Shown here: piece by piece, positions 34,205-43,876 of the stretch
Numbering within the stretch: the stretch's first letter is position 1
Layout of the letters: every line of letters starts with the position of its first letter
Assembly: GCA_947447525.1 (NCBI GenBank)
Contig: CANFJL010000004.1
Location: forward strand, 62,001-126,000
DNA from: Flavobacteriales bacterium
GTDB taxonomy: Bacteria > Bacteroidota > Bacteroidia > Flavobacteriales_D > Crocinitomicaceae
Reading direction: 5' to 3'
Length of the DNA: 64,000 bases
Position numbers and translations under genes: made by a program
Notes under the pieces: generated by a model
The model's input: only the letters and a program-made list of their open reading frames with translations
The model's database searches: none
What the model was told of the DNA's origin: nothing

Positions 34205-36484
34205 ATGAAATTAATTTTTACAATTCTTGCTTTTTCAATTATTTCAATACAAGCATGGGCACAACCCATCGTTGTTACCAATACACTTACACCAGCGCAA
34301 TTGGTGAATGGCGTGCTGTTAGGTTCTGGAGTTACCGCTTTTAATATTACAATAAATGGTGCTCCTGGATTGGCAAACACCCCTATTGGAAATATGGGAT
34401 ATTTTACCAATTCAAACCCTTCTTTTCCTATCGATAGTGGCTTAGTTCTTACCACTGGCAATGCGATTGGTGCCATGGGACCAAATCTTGCCACATCATC
34501 GACAAATAATTTACCCGCCACTGCCTTAGTTTCCACTGACCCAAGTCTTATGGATATTGCAGCAGGAACGGTCCAAAATGGAATAGTTTTAGAATTTGAT
34601 TTTATTCCGACAGGTGATACATTATTTTTTAACTATATGTTTGGTTCGGATGAATATCCAGAATTTTCTCCTTCAACTTATAATGATGCCTTTGGTTTAT
34701 TTTTATGGGGGCCAGGTATTGCCGGACCTTTTGTGCAAGCAGGATACCCGAATGGAGGCGCAAATATTGCAGTTATTCCTGGGGGAATTCCTGTTACCAT
34801 TAACAATGTAGGTGATGCTTCTAACACTAATTATTATGTCTTTAATGAGGCAGTTTCTACCCCAACATATGGTGATGCAATACAATATGATGGAACCACC
34901 GTTTTACTAACAGCATCAGCAGATGTGCAATGCAATCAGTTGTATCATATTAAATTAGCCATTGCGAATGTCGGAGATCAAGCCTATGACTCAGGTGTTT
35001 TTCTTCAAGCGGGAAGTTTTAATTCAGATGCTGTTGATGTTACGGTTGCTACTGTATCAGGAGACACCACTATTGTTGAAGGGTGTACTTATGCCGATTT
35101 CATCTTTACTAGACCTGAGGCTCAAATGAATGACACCTTAATAATTAATTACACGATTACTGGGAATGCTATTGAAGGCGTTGATTATAATAATATGATT
35201 AACCCAATTACTTTTTTACCAGGGGTTGACACGGTAATTTTAAATTTGACACCTATCCAAGATAATATAGTAGAAGGGTTCGAATCTGTAACCATTACCG
35301 TTCAATTGATAAACCCCTGCGGTGATACCATACTTTCCTCCGGCACCATTTACATAGGGGAAGGTCCAATAATTAATATCAACGAACCCGACACAATAGT
35401 TCAATGTGCTAATAATAATATTTTACTAGCCGTTTCAGCCTCTGGTGGCTATGGTCCCTATGATTTCACTTGGACTTCTTCAACAGGTATAAATTTAAGT
35501 ACCAATGATTCCATTACCGTTGGAGTCAGTCAAAATGGAACCGTAGAATATTATATCACAGCAGTTGACAATTGTAATTTTTCCTATACGGATACGGTGA
35601 CAGTTACTATGAATCAAACGCTTGCTATTGATACGGTTTATACTTTTCCTTCAAGTTGTCAACCCACGGGTGCTGTTTCAGGAGTTGCCTCGGGCATAAC
35701 CGGAGTACCATTATACCAATGGACAGGACCAGGACCAGGTGGTTCTATTGATGCGTCCGTTTGGCAAACCCTTCCTTCTGGATGGTATTATCTAAGCGTT
35801 ACTGATAATGTTTGTCAAGTATTTGATAGTGGATTCGTGGATATTTTAAATCCACCCATTGCAGATTTTACCGCAATCCCTAATAATGGCTGTTCTCCTC
35901 TTGATGTTGCTGTAATCAACAACTCCCTAAACGGAACAACTTACAATTGGAATTTTGGCAATGGTCAAACACAAAGTGTAACGAACACAAATTCTCTTAC
36001 AACTACTTATACGAATGCAACAGCAACACAATATACCATTCAATTGATTGTATTACAAGGTTTGTTATGTTCGGATACTGCATATGCACTCGTTACCTTA
36101 GATATTTGTGGTTGTAACGATCCGGCAGCATTAAATTATAATGTCAATGCAACAGTAAACGATGGTTCATGTACCTATCCAATACCACCAAGTCCCGAAG
36201 TTCATGCTCCAAATGTATTTACTCCAAATGGGGATTTAAATAATGATGAGTTCTTTTTAACTTGGAAAAATCTATCCAGTCTGCAATTAACTATTTTGAA
36301 TAGATGGGGGAATGTGCTTTTTGATGTTAAAAGTTCAGACCTACTTCTTTCTAATCCAACTTGGGATGGATCAAGCGGTGGAAAAGATGCGAATGATGGA
36401 GTTTATACCTATAAGTATATTGCTATTGGCTTAAACGGAGAAGAGTTAATTGGCCACGGATTTTTACATTTGGTAAGACACTAA
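34205..36484 (+). CDS. Large T9SS-secreted protein (choice-of-anchor L, Calx-beta-like, type B sorting domain)
   Basis: 759 residues. Signal peptide to about 20 (QAWAQ). A choice-of-anchor L domain covers about 25-275 (SNPSFPIDSGLVLTTGNA, FNYMFGSDEYPEFSPSTYNDAFGLFL split). A Calx-beta-like domain follows (about 280-395: TIVEGCTYADFIFTRP, EGVDYNNM, FLPGVDTVILNLTPIQDN), then Ig/PKD-like stretches, a CNDPAALNYNVNATVNDGSC motif (about 640-660) and the gliding-motility-type C-terminal domain (about 670-759: PNVFTPNGDLNNDEFFL, ILNRWGNVLFD, NDGVYTYKYIA), a T9SS type B signal. Probably a surface or adhesion protein; no enzyme motif seen. Confidence 0.88.
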   Translation: MKLIFTILAFSIISIQAWAQPIVVTNTLTPAQLVNGVLLGSGVTAFNITINGAPGLANTPIGNMGYFTNSNPSFPIDSGLVLTTGNAIGAMGPNLATSSTNNLPATALVSTDPSLMDIAAGTVQNGIVLEFDFIPTGDTLFFNYMFGSDEYPEFSPSTYNDAFGLFLWGPGIAGPFVQAGYPNGGANIAVIPGGIPVTINNVGDASNTNYYVFNEAVSTPTYGDAIQYDGTTVLLTASADVQCNQLYHIKLAIANVGDQAYDSGVFLQAGSFNSDAVDVTVATVSGDTTIVEGCTYADFIFTRPEAQMNDTLIINYTITGNAIEGVDYNNMINPITFLPGVDTVILNLTPIQDNIVEGFESVTITVQLINPCGDTILSSGTIYIGEGPIININEPDTIVQCANNNILLAVSASGGYGPYDFTWTSSTGINLSTNDSITVGVSQNGTVEYYITAVDNCNFSYTDTVTVTMNQTLAIDTVYTFPSSCQPTGAVSGVASGITGVPLYQWTGPGPGGSIDASVWQTLPSGWYYLSVTDNVCQVFDSGFVDILNPPIADFTAIPNNGCSPLDVAVINNSLNGTTYNWNFGNGQTQSVTNTNSLTTTYTNATATQYTIQLIVLQGLLCSDTAYALVTLDICGCNDPAALNYNVNATVNDGSCTYPIPPSPEVHAPNVFTPNGDLNNDEFFLTWKNLSSLQLTILNRWGNVLFDVKSSDLLLSNPTWDGSSGGKDANDGVYTYKYIAIGLNGEELIGHGFLHLVRH

Positions 36485-36517
36485 AATTTCACTATCTTCA
36501 AGTAAGAAGAAAATGAA

Positions 36518-36877
36518 ATGACAAACGATGAATTAGGAATTTGGGGTGAGACTCAAGCGTGTATTTGGCTGGTAGATCAAGGACATAAAATAGAAGCAAG
36601 AAACTTTCGATTTAAAAAAAACGAGATTGATATCGTTTCTAGAAAAGATGGATTTATTGTAATTACAGAGGTAAAAACACGCCACTCTGATTTCATTGGA
36701 GAACCATGGCGTTCTGTTACAAGATCTAAGCAGAGGCAAATTATAAAAGTAGCGAATCACTACATCGTAGAAGGTAATTTTGATGTGGAGGTCCGTTTCG
36801 ATATCCTCTCTATTGTCCACAATCAGTATAGCACTAAAATCGAACATATACCCTCAGCTTTTACTCCTTTGGCTTAA
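36518..36877 (+). CDS. yraN: YraN family (UPF0102) nuclease-fold protein
   Basis: 119 residues. GIWGETQACIWLVDQGHKIEARNFRFKKNEIDIV is the family opening (GxxGExxAxxxLxxxGxxILxxNxR...EIDI), and FIVITEVKTRHS supplies the ExK of a PD-(D/E)xK fold; the Asp of EIDIV completes the metal site. The family is universal in bacteria but has no settled function. It precedes rluB, as seen in many Bacteroidota from memory. Confidence 0.93.
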   Translation: MTNDELGIWGETQACIWLVDQGHKIEARNFRFKKNEIDIVSRKDGFIVITEVKTRHSDFIGEPWRSVTRSKQRQIIKVANHYIVEGNFDVEVRFDILSIVHNQYSTKIEHIPSAFTPLA

Positions 36878-36891
36878 AGATATTTTAGCTG

Positions 36892-36899
36892 TACCTTTG
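36892..36899 (+). promoter_or_regulatory. -7 box of the rluB promoter
   Basis: TACCTTTG, a perfect TAnnTTTG, 18 nt upstream of ATG 36917. Confidence 0.55.
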
Positions 36900-36916
36900 T
36901 AAAAAATCTGCTCGCG

Positions 36917-37837
36917 ATGAACACACCAAGAACCCCAAAAAGAGGGGCACAAAGAAATGAAAAGCCGACACGCAAAACTCCTGTTAAAGTTGTTAAAGCT
37001 AAGTCACCATCAAGTACTACCGGAAGTGAAGCTCCAAAAGAGGTCTCAAGCCGTGACAAAAGAAAGTACATTGATTATAAAATAAAGGTTAAAAAAGGAG
37101 ATCCACTTCCCTCATTTAATGATGATGCTATTCGCTTAAATAAATATTTGGCCAATGCCGGCATTTGTTCAAGAAGAGAAGCTGATGTATTAATTCAAAC
37201 AGGAGTTGTTTCTATTAATAATGTAATTGTTACAGAACTTGGTTATAAAATAAAACCAGGTGATACAGTTCAATATGATGGAGAAACCATTAATGCTGAG
37301 AAAAAACGCTATGTTTTATTGAATAAACCAAAAGGATTTATCACTACAATGGATGATCCCCGCGGAAGAAAAACGGTAATGACTTTGGTAAGCAAGGCTT
37401 GCAAAGAGCGTATATTTCCTGTCGGAAGATTGGATAGAGAAACCACAGGCCTATTGCTGTTCACCAATGATGGAGATATGGCGAAGAAGTTAACCCATCC
37501 AAGATATCAAGCCAAAAAATTGTATCATGTCGAATTAAATAAATCTGTAAATAAAGCAGATTTCGAGAAATTACTCAATGGTGTTGACTTAGAAGATGGC
37601 AAATCAAAGGTGGATCAAGTTTCCTTTGTAGATGACGCTTCATCTCGCGAAGTAGGGGTAGAAATACATTCTGGTAAAAATAGAATTGTCCGTCGACTTT
37701 TTGAAGCACTTGGTTATGAAGTGGTAAAATTAGACAGAGTTCAATTTGCTAGTATTACCAAAAAAGATTTACCAAGAGGCATGTATCGTCACTTAACCGA
37801 ACAAGAAGTTTCTTATTTAAAAATGACTAAAGCATGA
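36917..37837 (+). CDS. rluB: Pseudouridine synthase, RsuA/RluB family
   Basis: 306 residues. An unusual basic, Pro/Thr/Lys-rich tail of about 60 residues comes first (PKRGAQRNEKPTRKTPVKVV). An S4 RNA-binding domain follows (IRLNKYLANAGICSRREADVLIQTG, about 72-97), then the catalytic domain: VLLNKPKGFITTMDDPRGRKTV, and VGRLDRETTGLLLFTNDGD with the catalytic Asp (near residue 176). The C-terminus has SGKNRIVRRLFEALGYEVVKLDRV. RluB (23S U2605) is the best guess; RluF/RsuA substrates cannot be excluded. Disordered basic extensions occur on bacteroidotal members. Confidence 0.9.
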   Translation: MNTPRTPKRGAQRNEKPTRKTPVKVVKAKSPSSTTGSEAPKEVSSRDKRKYIDYKIKVKKGDPLPSFNDDAIRLNKYLANAGICSRREADVLIQTGVVSINNVIVTELGYKIKPGDTVQYDGETINAEKKRYVLLNKPKGFITTMDDPRGRKTVMTLVSKACKERIFPVGRLDRETTGLLLFTNDGDMAKKLTHPRYQAKKLYHVELNKSVNKADFEKLLNGVDLEDGKSKVDQVSFVDDASSREVGVEIHSGKNRIVRRLFEALGYEVVKLDRVQFASITKKDLPRGMYRHLTEQEVSYLKMTKA

Positions 37838-38523
37838 TAAAGAGTATTTCCTGTTTTATTATTTTATTGCTGCTATTTGCATGCAATAATCCTAGTGAAA
37901 TGAAGTCAACTCATGTCAATATTGAATTTTTCTACCCGCTAGACACCATTCCTAAAATTTATCTTTATCGCGATATAGCCAAGGGTTTAGAAGAAGAATT
38001 TCATCGAGTGTATCATGTGAAAGACTCTGAAGGCCACCACATTATTGTGGAAAGATATGCTTCTGACGGAAGGATTTTGGAAGCTCTAAATTATAATGTT
38101 GACTCATTGGACATTCAAGACCATATGGTGGTGAATATTAAACAAGAGAAAACAAAGGCAATTTTATATAAAAATAAAATCTTCCCAACCGGACCTAAAG
38201 ATCAAACTTGGTTTGCATCGAAGTTTCAAGGATTGAATGATTCTACACTTTTTTTAAGAGAAATTAAGCGCCAATTGGTAACAAAACATCAAATTCGTGC
38301 TATTATGGAGGAAGATGTAGAGTGCATTGTCTTTGATGATTTTTTACGTCAAACTTTAATTAATCCATTCACTCAAAAAGAAAATACCATACAAGGTCAT
38401 CAAAATGTTTATTTTGGAAAAGGAATAGGATTGGTAGAATGGCAAAGTTCCAATAAAAAAATGCACTTTAGATTAGAACAAATTTTATCTCAGGAAGAAT
38501 GGTTAAAAATTATTTCTCGTTAA
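37834..38523 (+). CDS. Lipoprotein of unknown function
   Basis: 229 residues. Lipoprotein signal with Cys 17 (LLLFAC). The mature part is soluble, rich in charged residues, and has no motif I recognise; IPKIYLYRDIAKGLEEEFHRVYHVKDSEG, IIVERYASDGRILEALNYN and FGKGIGLVEWQS suggest a beta-rich fold of the type that holds small periplasmic proteins. It overlaps rluB by 4 nt (ATGA) and the next gene by 25 nt, so the three genes are tightly coupled. Confidence 0.75.
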   Translation: MIKSISCFIILLLLFACNNPSEMKSTHVNIEFFYPLDTIPKIYLYRDIAKGLEEEFHRVYHVKDSEGHHIIVERYASDGRILEALNYNVDSLDIQDHMVVNIKQEKTKAILYKNKIFPTGPKDQTWFASKFQGLNDSTLFLREIKRQLVTKHQIRAIMEEDVECIVFDDFLRQTLINPFTQKENTIQGHQNVYFGKGIGLVEWQSSNKKMHFRLEQILSQEEWLKIISR

Positions 38524-39362
38524 TTATTGGATTTTTAGTTGTAGGATCTTTTACTGTAAATTCACAAAAGAAAAGCACTTTTAATAGCGCAAACAAGGGA
38601 GTTTTTAACTTATCATATGGAAATAGCGCAAGCTTTTATTCTAAATCTAATATAAATTTTGTTGGAGTAGGTTACAATTTCACCTTGGATAAAATCCAAT
38701 TGTGGCAGCAACATGAGGGAATCATCATGCCCGATTTCCAGAATTTTAAAACTCAACAATACAATCTTCATTTCGGGTACAATATCAAAAGAGGTGTAAA
38801 TTTATCATTGGGAATGGATCATGTTCAATATGGTATAAAACCACACCAAATTACTTCTTTAACTGGTTTCGTAGCTGAAGGAACTGATCCTGTTTCAAAC
38901 TTAAATGGGCACTATGACCAATTGGCTTATAACCTAGATTCTGCTCAATTTCAATATCAAACAAATACGGGACTCAGTTTTATTAATTGTCAATTAAATC
39001 TTATTCAAAATCTCCGTAGGACAAAAAATAGAAATTTTGTAATCAATGCTATCTACGGCATTGGTGCTGGTGTTTTGTATTCTAGCACTGATTTTAATTT
39101 TGGGGGCTATCCACAATCAAATGTAAAAAGCTTGTCTGGGCTTGGCGCTTTGGTGCAAGCGGGTTTGCGTTTTGAATTTTTTAGGCATATTTATATTGAG
39201 CCAAGTCTTACAGGCGCGTTCTTAAGTCAAAGATCTAATCATACCCAAAATCAAGCCCCAAAAAACATTGCAATGCATAATTTTGGCATGCTCAATACCA
39301 GTATTAATGCTGGAATTGTTTTTGCCCTTAAAAAGAAAAATTGCGATTGTCCTGCTTTTTAA
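38499..39362 (+). CDS. Putative outer membrane beta-barrel protein
   Basis: 287 residues. Signal peptide to about 22 (GSFTVNSQ). It then shows repeated amphipathic strands with aromatic girdles (GVFNLSYGNSASFYSKSNINFVGVGYNFTLDKIQLW split), glycine-rich turns, RFEFFRHIYIEPSLTGAFLSQR near residue 226, and a Cys-containing tail NCDCPAF. Likely a barrel of eight to twelve strands. Function unknown. Its start lies 25 nt inside the lipoprotein gene, an overlap that suggests the two proteins act together. Confidence 0.7.
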   Translation: MVKNYFSLIIGFLVVGSFTVNSQKKSTFNSANKGVFNLSYGNSASFYSKSNINFVGVGYNFTLDKIQLWQQHEGIIMPDFQNFKTQQYNLHFGYNIKRGVNLSLGMDHVQYGIKPHQITSLTGFVAEGTDPVSNLNGHYDQLAYNLDSAQFQYQTNTGLSFINCQLNLIQNLRRTKNRNFVINAIYGIGAGVLYSSTDFNFGGYPQSNVKSLSGLGALVQAGLRFEFFRHIYIEPSLTGAFLSQRSNHTQNQAPKNIAMHNFGMLNTSINAGIVFALKKKNCDCPAF

Positions 39363-39373
39363 TTAAGCTCTAA

Positions 39374-41827
39374 CTACTTCTTACTTCTTCCCTTAAAATC
39401 TACCTTGTAGTAGAAAATCGGTAAAAAACCTAGTTGAGTTTTTTGCGCTGTGGGCTGATAACCAACTGCATTTACTGCGGCAGGATCTAAAGAAGGAGCA
39501 TAAGTCAATCCTAAGATATTTCGTGTGTTGAGTAAATTAACTAAATCCAAGCCAATCTCATGCGTCATTTTATCAGCGTTCATTCTCCAACTGATTTTTA
39601 AATCTAACCTAAAATAGTCTTTAAATTTATATTCATTAAAGGAAGAATCAAGAAAGGTTAAGTCATAATTTTGATTTGTTTTAACTAAATCTACCAATCC
39701 ATATCTTTTACCTCCAGCACGCGTTACCTTCATTCCAATTCCAATCGTATTTTTAGCCCCAAGTTTAAATTCTTTACCAGCCAATAAATTGGCTACATAA
39801 TGTCCATTGTAGGAAGTGTTCCTTAAAATTCCATCACTTCCTTTGTATTGAGAGTTGTATAAAGTACCTGAGAATAAGAAGAAGAAACTTTTATCAAAAT
39901 ATTTTTGAACGGTTAATTCTAATCCATAATTAAATCCGGTACCCGTATTCTGCAATGAATCAGCAAAAACACGAGAAAAGGCGCTTCCCATATTAATCAT
40001 AGAAAAAGAAGATGGTGCAACAGTAACTGGAACATTATATAAATATTGATAATAAGCCTCCGATCTCACGCTGAATCCTTGCTTAAAGAATTTTTCATAA
40101 CCTATACCACTGTGCACACTGCGCATAAAGCCCATATTTTTATTGTGGTAAATTGGGTTGGCTGCTGTTCCGTATTTATTAAAAGTGTAGGTATATAAAG
40201 GTTGGATTTGACTATGCATTCCGCCGCCTGCAAAAATGGATTGATTTCCATTCATTTTATATTTCCATCCAACTCTTGGTTCCGCAGGACTTAGACTATT
40301 GCTTAAACTGAAGTATTGTGCATGCAATCCAGCAGTGAAATCCATTTTATCTGAAATTCGCCATTTCCATTGTACAAATGGCTGCACCAATACGCAGGCT
40401 CCATTATAGTCCCAACGGTTTTGAAATACATTTGGAACTGCTATGTTTACTAATCCAGAGTCAATCTGATGCTGAGAAATTAAATCAAGATTAATACCTG
40501 CCTTAATAACATGTTGTTTAGAAATTTTATGATTTAAACTGAAGAATCCGGAGTACTTTGTAAAGCTAAAAGTGTAGGCCATCAATTTATACATCGTGTC
40601 AACAGCAATCTGAACATTCCCATTGGCTAATGTATCTAAATGTCTTACTAAATAATTATGATTAGCATGTTGTTCTTCATGTGAGACTGCAATTGTACTT
40701 GTGAAGTAGGTTTTTTCACTGATTGATTTTTTATAATTCACTCCAACCAATCCCATGGATGTCCCAAAATATTGATCACGGTCCCCTTCACCATAAAACT
40801 CCTTTGTATATTCTTTTTGCTTGGATATTTCTATGGCAATATTACTTGCTCCGCCTAAACCAAATAGAGCCAAATTCCCGCCATTTTTTAAGCGCCAGTT
40901 AAATTTAAAAGCTCCATCACCATATACTGGAACAGCGTCAGTTCCTATTTGAACGCCTAATTTTTGAAAAATAGACAGCGTTGAATAACGCCCCATGATT
41001 AAATAACTTGAATTATTCTTTTTACTCAAAGGACCTTCCGCCATCATTTCAGTTCCCAAAAATCCAAATTGTCCTGTAAACTCATGTTGCTTATCATTAC
41101 CATTTCTTACCTTCAAATCAAAAACCCCTGAAGTACTGTTTCCGTATTCTGCAGGAAAAGCACTCATGAAAAAATCCGAATTGCCTAAGAACTTATTATT
41201 GATAATAGAAACGGGACCTCCTGTACTTCCTGAAATTGCAAAGTGAGAAGGATTCGGTAAATCTATACCTTCCATTTTCCATACCACACCAAGAGGTGAA
41301 TTTCCTCGAATAACGATATCATTTCTAGAATCATCTGAACCTTGTACTCCTGCAAAATTGGAAGCCATCCTTGCTGGGTCCATTCTAGAACCAGGATATC
41401 TATTGGTTTCAGAAACACTGAATTGTTGGGCAGAAATCATCGCCATATCGTTTAAGACTTCCCCTTTTTTTCTCCCAATAATTGAAACTTCTTCCTTTCC
41501 AGAAACACGCTCCGTAAGCGCAATGGTTAAGATTAACTCTTTCCCCGATGATAATTCAGCGGTTACGGTCTTATTTTCATACATCGCATAGAAAGCAACC
41601 ACCTGATATTTTCCCACTGGTATCTTGGAAAATTCAAAGTTTCCTTCTGTATCTGTTAGCGCTCTAACACTAGAAACATCACTTAATTTAATTTCAAGTT
41701 TAACACCAACCAAAGGATATTGACTTTCACTATCTACTACACGACCTCTTATTGTTTGAGTAGGTATTTGAGCACATAAAATGTTACAAATAAAAAGTGT
41801 AAGGATAAGTGTAAAAGTATTTTTCAT
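39374..41827 (-). CDS. TonB-dependent receptor without SusD partner
   Basis: 817 residues. Signal peptide to about 19 (ILCAQ), a carboxypeptidase-regulatory-like domain (about 25-110: IRGRVVDSESQYPLVGVKLEI), a plug domain (RMDPARMASNFAGVQGSDDSRNDIVIRGNSPLGVVWKMEGIDLPNP split, about 150-200; STSGVFDLKVRNG) and a 22-strand barrel (about 250-817). There is no SusD next to it, so it is a stand-alone receptor, perhaps for a metal chelate or peptide; the substrate cannot be told. Its stop is 11 nt from that of the convergent barrel gene. Confidence 0.92.
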   Translation of the reverse strand: MKNTFTLILTLFICNILCAQIPTQTIRGRVVDSESQYPLVGVKLEIKLSDVSSVRALTDTEGNFEFSKIPVGKYQVVAFYAMYENKTVTAELSSGKELILTIALTERVSGKEEVSIIGRKKGEVLNDMAMISAQQFSVSETNRYPGSRMDPARMASNFAGVQGSDDSRNDIVIRGNSPLGVVWKMEGIDLPNPSHFAISGSTGGPVSIINNKFLGNSDFFMSAFPAEYGNSTSGVFDLKVRNGNDKQHEFTGQFGFLGTEMMAEGPLSKKNNSSYLIMGRYSTLSIFQKLGVQIGTDAVPVYGDGAFKFNWRLKNGGNLALFGLGGASNIAIEISKQKEYTKEFYGEGDRDQYFGTSMGLVGVNYKKSISEKTYFTSTIAVSHEEQHANHNYLVRHLDTLANGNVQIAVDTMYKLMAYTFSFTKYSGFFSLNHKISKQHVIKAGINLDLISQHQIDSGLVNIAVPNVFQNRWDYNGACVLVQPFVQWKWRISDKMDFTAGLHAQYFSLSNSLSPAEPRVGWKYKMNGNQSIFAGGGMHSQIQPLYTYTFNKYGTAANPIYHNKNMGFMRSVHSGIGYEKFFKQGFSVRSEAYYQYLYNVPVTVAPSSFSMINMGSAFSRVFADSLQNTGTGFNYGLELTVQKYFDKSFFFLFSGTLYNSQYKGSDGILRNTSYNGHYVANLLAGKEFKLGAKNTIGIGMKVTRAGGKRYGLVDLVKTNQNYDLTFLDSSFNEYKFKDYFRLDLKISWRMNADKMTHEIGLDLVNLLNTRNILGLTYAPSLDPAAVNAVGYQPTAQKTQLGFLPIFYYKVDFKGRSKK

Positions 41828-41903
41828 AGTTTTAATTTTTAAGGAAAGATAATATTTTTTTTAAACATGAAATTTTAACTAATTCAAAATTTCTAGCATG
41901 GTT

Positions 41904-41934
41904 TTTGAGAATCAATAAATCATTCTTAACTTTA
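41904..41934 (+). promoter_or_regulatory. Promoter of the thioredoxin-like gene
   Basis: TTTG (41904-41907), 19 nt, TAACTTTA (41927-41934): ideal spacing, with one mismatch in the -7 box. The leader would be about 12 nt. Confidence 0.55.
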
Positions 41935-41950
41935 ACAAAAAATCAATTTT

Positions 41951-42421
41951 ATGAAGACTTTATTTTTTACCTTACTATTTGTTGCAATCACTACGATGAA
42001 TTTTGCTCAAAAAGAATTGACATGGTATACTAATATTCAAGACGCTGCAAAGGTTTCCTCTAAAACTGGAAAACCAATGTTTCTATTTTTTACTGGTTCT
42101 GATTGGTGTGGATGGTGTGTAAAATTACAAAAGGAAGTATTTAAAACTCCTGAGTTTGAAGCATGGGCAAAAGATAATGTGGTACTTGTAGATGTAGATT
42201 TTCCAAGAGACAAAAGCAAGCAATCAATGGAAATTCAAAAACAAAATGCCCTACTAGCGCAACAATTTGCAGTGCAAGGATATCCAACGGTTCATTTTGT
42301 TACCGGTAACGTTAAAGATGGTCAAGTTAATTTTGAGAAGCAACTTGGGAAATCTGGATACATGGCTGGCGGTCCTGTAAATTGGATTAATAATGCTAAT
42401 ACGTATCTTCTTCAGAAATAA
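41951..42421 (+). CDS. Secreted thioredoxin-fold protein (Thioredoxin_7 type)
   Basis: 156 residues. Signal peptide to about 19 (MNFAQ). ELTWYTNIQDAAKVSSKTGKPMFLFFTGSDWCGWCVKLQKEVF carries the active CGWC pair (Cys near 51 and 54), then WAKDNVVLVDVDFPRD and the cis-Pro region VQGYPTVHFV. It is a periplasmic thiol-disulfide protein of the DUF255/thioredoxin_7 group; the partner is unknown. Its 3' end overlaps the convergent methyltransferase gene by 26 nt. Confidence 0.88.
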   Translation: MKTLFFTLLFVAITTMNFAQKELTWYTNIQDAAKVSSKTGKPMFLFFTGSDWCGWCVKLQKEVFKTPEFEAWAKDNVVLVDVDFPRDKSKQSMEIQKQNALLAQQFAVQGYPTVHFVTGNVKDGQVNFEKQLGKSGYMAGGPVNWINNANTYLLQK

Positions 42422-43280
42422 GCTTAGGCTTAACCCGCAGTAGATTACCGAAATATAAGTGCTTTCCCGTTGTTGTTATCATTACCAATTCAGCTACTTC
42501 TTTTTCTCTATCTGGAAAATAAAGTTCACTCAATTGTGAAATGGAATCAAAGTCAACGGTTGGCGAATACGTATTCATAATTAAGAAACCATCTGGCGCC
42601 AATGCTTTTTCAGCATTGCTCAGCAATTCATCTAATTGGTCTTCTAATTTCCATTTTTCACCTTTAGCACCATTCCCCCAAGCCGGCGGATCCATTTGAA
42701 TTCCTTTATAATGATGTCCTCTTTGTACTTCTTTACTTAGAAATTTAGCAGCATCTTCTAAAACCCATCGAATATTCATAATTCTATTCAATTCCATATT
42801 GCTTCTTGCGGAGGTCAATGCAGGTTTCGATGCATCCACATGAATGGTATCCGCGCCAATATATCTCGCCACACAGGATGAAGCGCCTGTATATCCAAAT
42901 AAATTTAAGAATGAATCCCCATTTTTCAAATGTTTTTTAATAAAGTCCCAATTGGTGCGCTGCTCTGGAAACAAACCTAAATGCTTGTAGCTAGATAGTT
43001 TTAATTCGAAAGAATAAGCTCCATATTTAATAGACCAAGATTCGGGAACCGGAGATTTCTTAAGTTGTTTCCAAACTCCTTGCTGTCCCTTCTTTAAAAT
43101 AAATTCTAGATGGGCCAATTTATCCCATTCTTCGAAAGGCATTCCGGAACGGAAATAGGCATTTACTTCTGGTCGAATTGTGATAATCTTACCCCATCGT
43201 TCCAATTTTTTCCCGCCACCAGCATCAATTAATTCATAATCATCCCAGGCTGAGGTTGTGATTCGATGATTTTTTGTCAT
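42396..43280 (-). CDS. Class I SAM-dependent methyltransferase (RlmI/RlmL-like)
   Basis: 294 residues. An N-terminal beta region (about 20-115) precedes a Rossmann methyltransferase: FLNLFGYTGASSCVARYIGADTIHVDASKPALTSARSN (split, about 127-165; SAM-binding and acidic loop), RWVLEDAAKFL and IQMDPPAWGNGAKGEKW, where DPPAW takes the place of the NPPY/DPP motif seen in RlmI and RlmK. The target is probably rRNA, but the position cannot be told. It is the last gene of a RidA-led operon. Confidence 0.85.
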   Translation of the reverse strand: MTKNHRITTSAWDDYELIDAGGGKKLERWGKIITIRPEVNAYFRSGMPFEEWDKLAHLEFILKKGQQGVWKQLKKSPVPESWSIKYGAYSFELKLSSYKHLGLFPEQRTNWDFIKKHLKNGDSFLNLFGYTGASSCVARYIGADTIHVDASKPALTSARSNMELNRIMNIRWVLEDAAKFLSKEVQRGHHYKGIQMDPPAWGNGAKGEKWKLEDQLDELLSNAEKALAPDGFLIMNTYSPTVDFDSISQLSELYFPDREKEVAELVMITTTGKHLYFGNLLRVKPKLISEEDTY

Positions 43281-43291
43281 AAGATTCTTGC

Positions 43292-43873
43292 TTAACGCAT
43301 TTTTGGCGATTTCTTTCGTCCACCCATCATTTGGGCCATACGCATTTGATTTTTTGAAGGAGCCATTTGCAATTGTTGCTGCATCATTTTTATTTGATCC
43401 TTCATCATGCCTGATTTATCTAATTTTTTAGCTTCAGCTAATAAGGAAACCGCTTCCGCTTTTCTACCAGTTTGAGCACATATACTTGATAAATGCATAC
43501 GCGAAACAGCATTATCTTCTGCCGTTCTAAGTCCTAAAGCAAGTGCTTTTCTTAATAAAAGTTCGCTATTTGCAAAACCCAATTCCTGAGCATTCATAAC
43601 GGCCTTTAAATATAGAACATAAGCATGCTGTCTTCTCGGCATGAATTGTGGCGCGGTAATTCTATTAATATATTTTTTAGCTTTTTCATTGTTTCCAATG
43701 CGCATTTGATTTAAAGCCAATATCATTTGTTCATTTCTAAAAAAGGACAATATGATGATCGCAGTAACAAATATTAAACTGATACCCCAACCCCAAGAGC
43801 CGTTGATAAAAAGAACAACATTAAAACTTAAACTTGCCAATGCCAATAGACATCTAATAAAAAAACCAATCAT
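43292..43873 (-). CDS. Membrane-anchored TPR-like protein
   Basis: 193 residues. Two N-terminal helices (about 3-20 and 25-45) anchor the protein, then helical TPR-like repeats face the cytoplasm or periplasm (MILALNQMRIGNNEKAKKYINRI, AYVLYLKAVMNAQEL, RMHLSSICAQTGRKAEAVSLLAEAKKLD). The C-terminus is basic and Met/Gln-rich (QQQLQMAPSKNQMRMAQMMGG). No partner is known. It lies 3 nt after the RidA gene and 11 nt before the methyltransferase gene. Confidence 0.75.
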   Translation of the reverse strand: MIGFFIRCLLALASLSFNVVLFINGSWGWGISLIFVTAIIILSFFRNEQMILALNQMRIGNNEKAKKYINRITAPQFMPRRQHAYVLYLKAVMNAQELGFANSELLLRKALALGLRTAEDNAVSRMHLSSICAQTGRKAEAVSLLAEAKKLDKSGMMKDQIKMMQQQLQMAPSKNQMRMAQMMGGRKKSPKMR

Positions 43874-43876
43874 AAC

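Noticed and set aside
34126..34536. 136-residue minus-strand frame opposite the 5' part of the T9SS gene
   Set aside because: No domain; it mirrors a well-supported signal peptide and anchor-L domain on the other strand.
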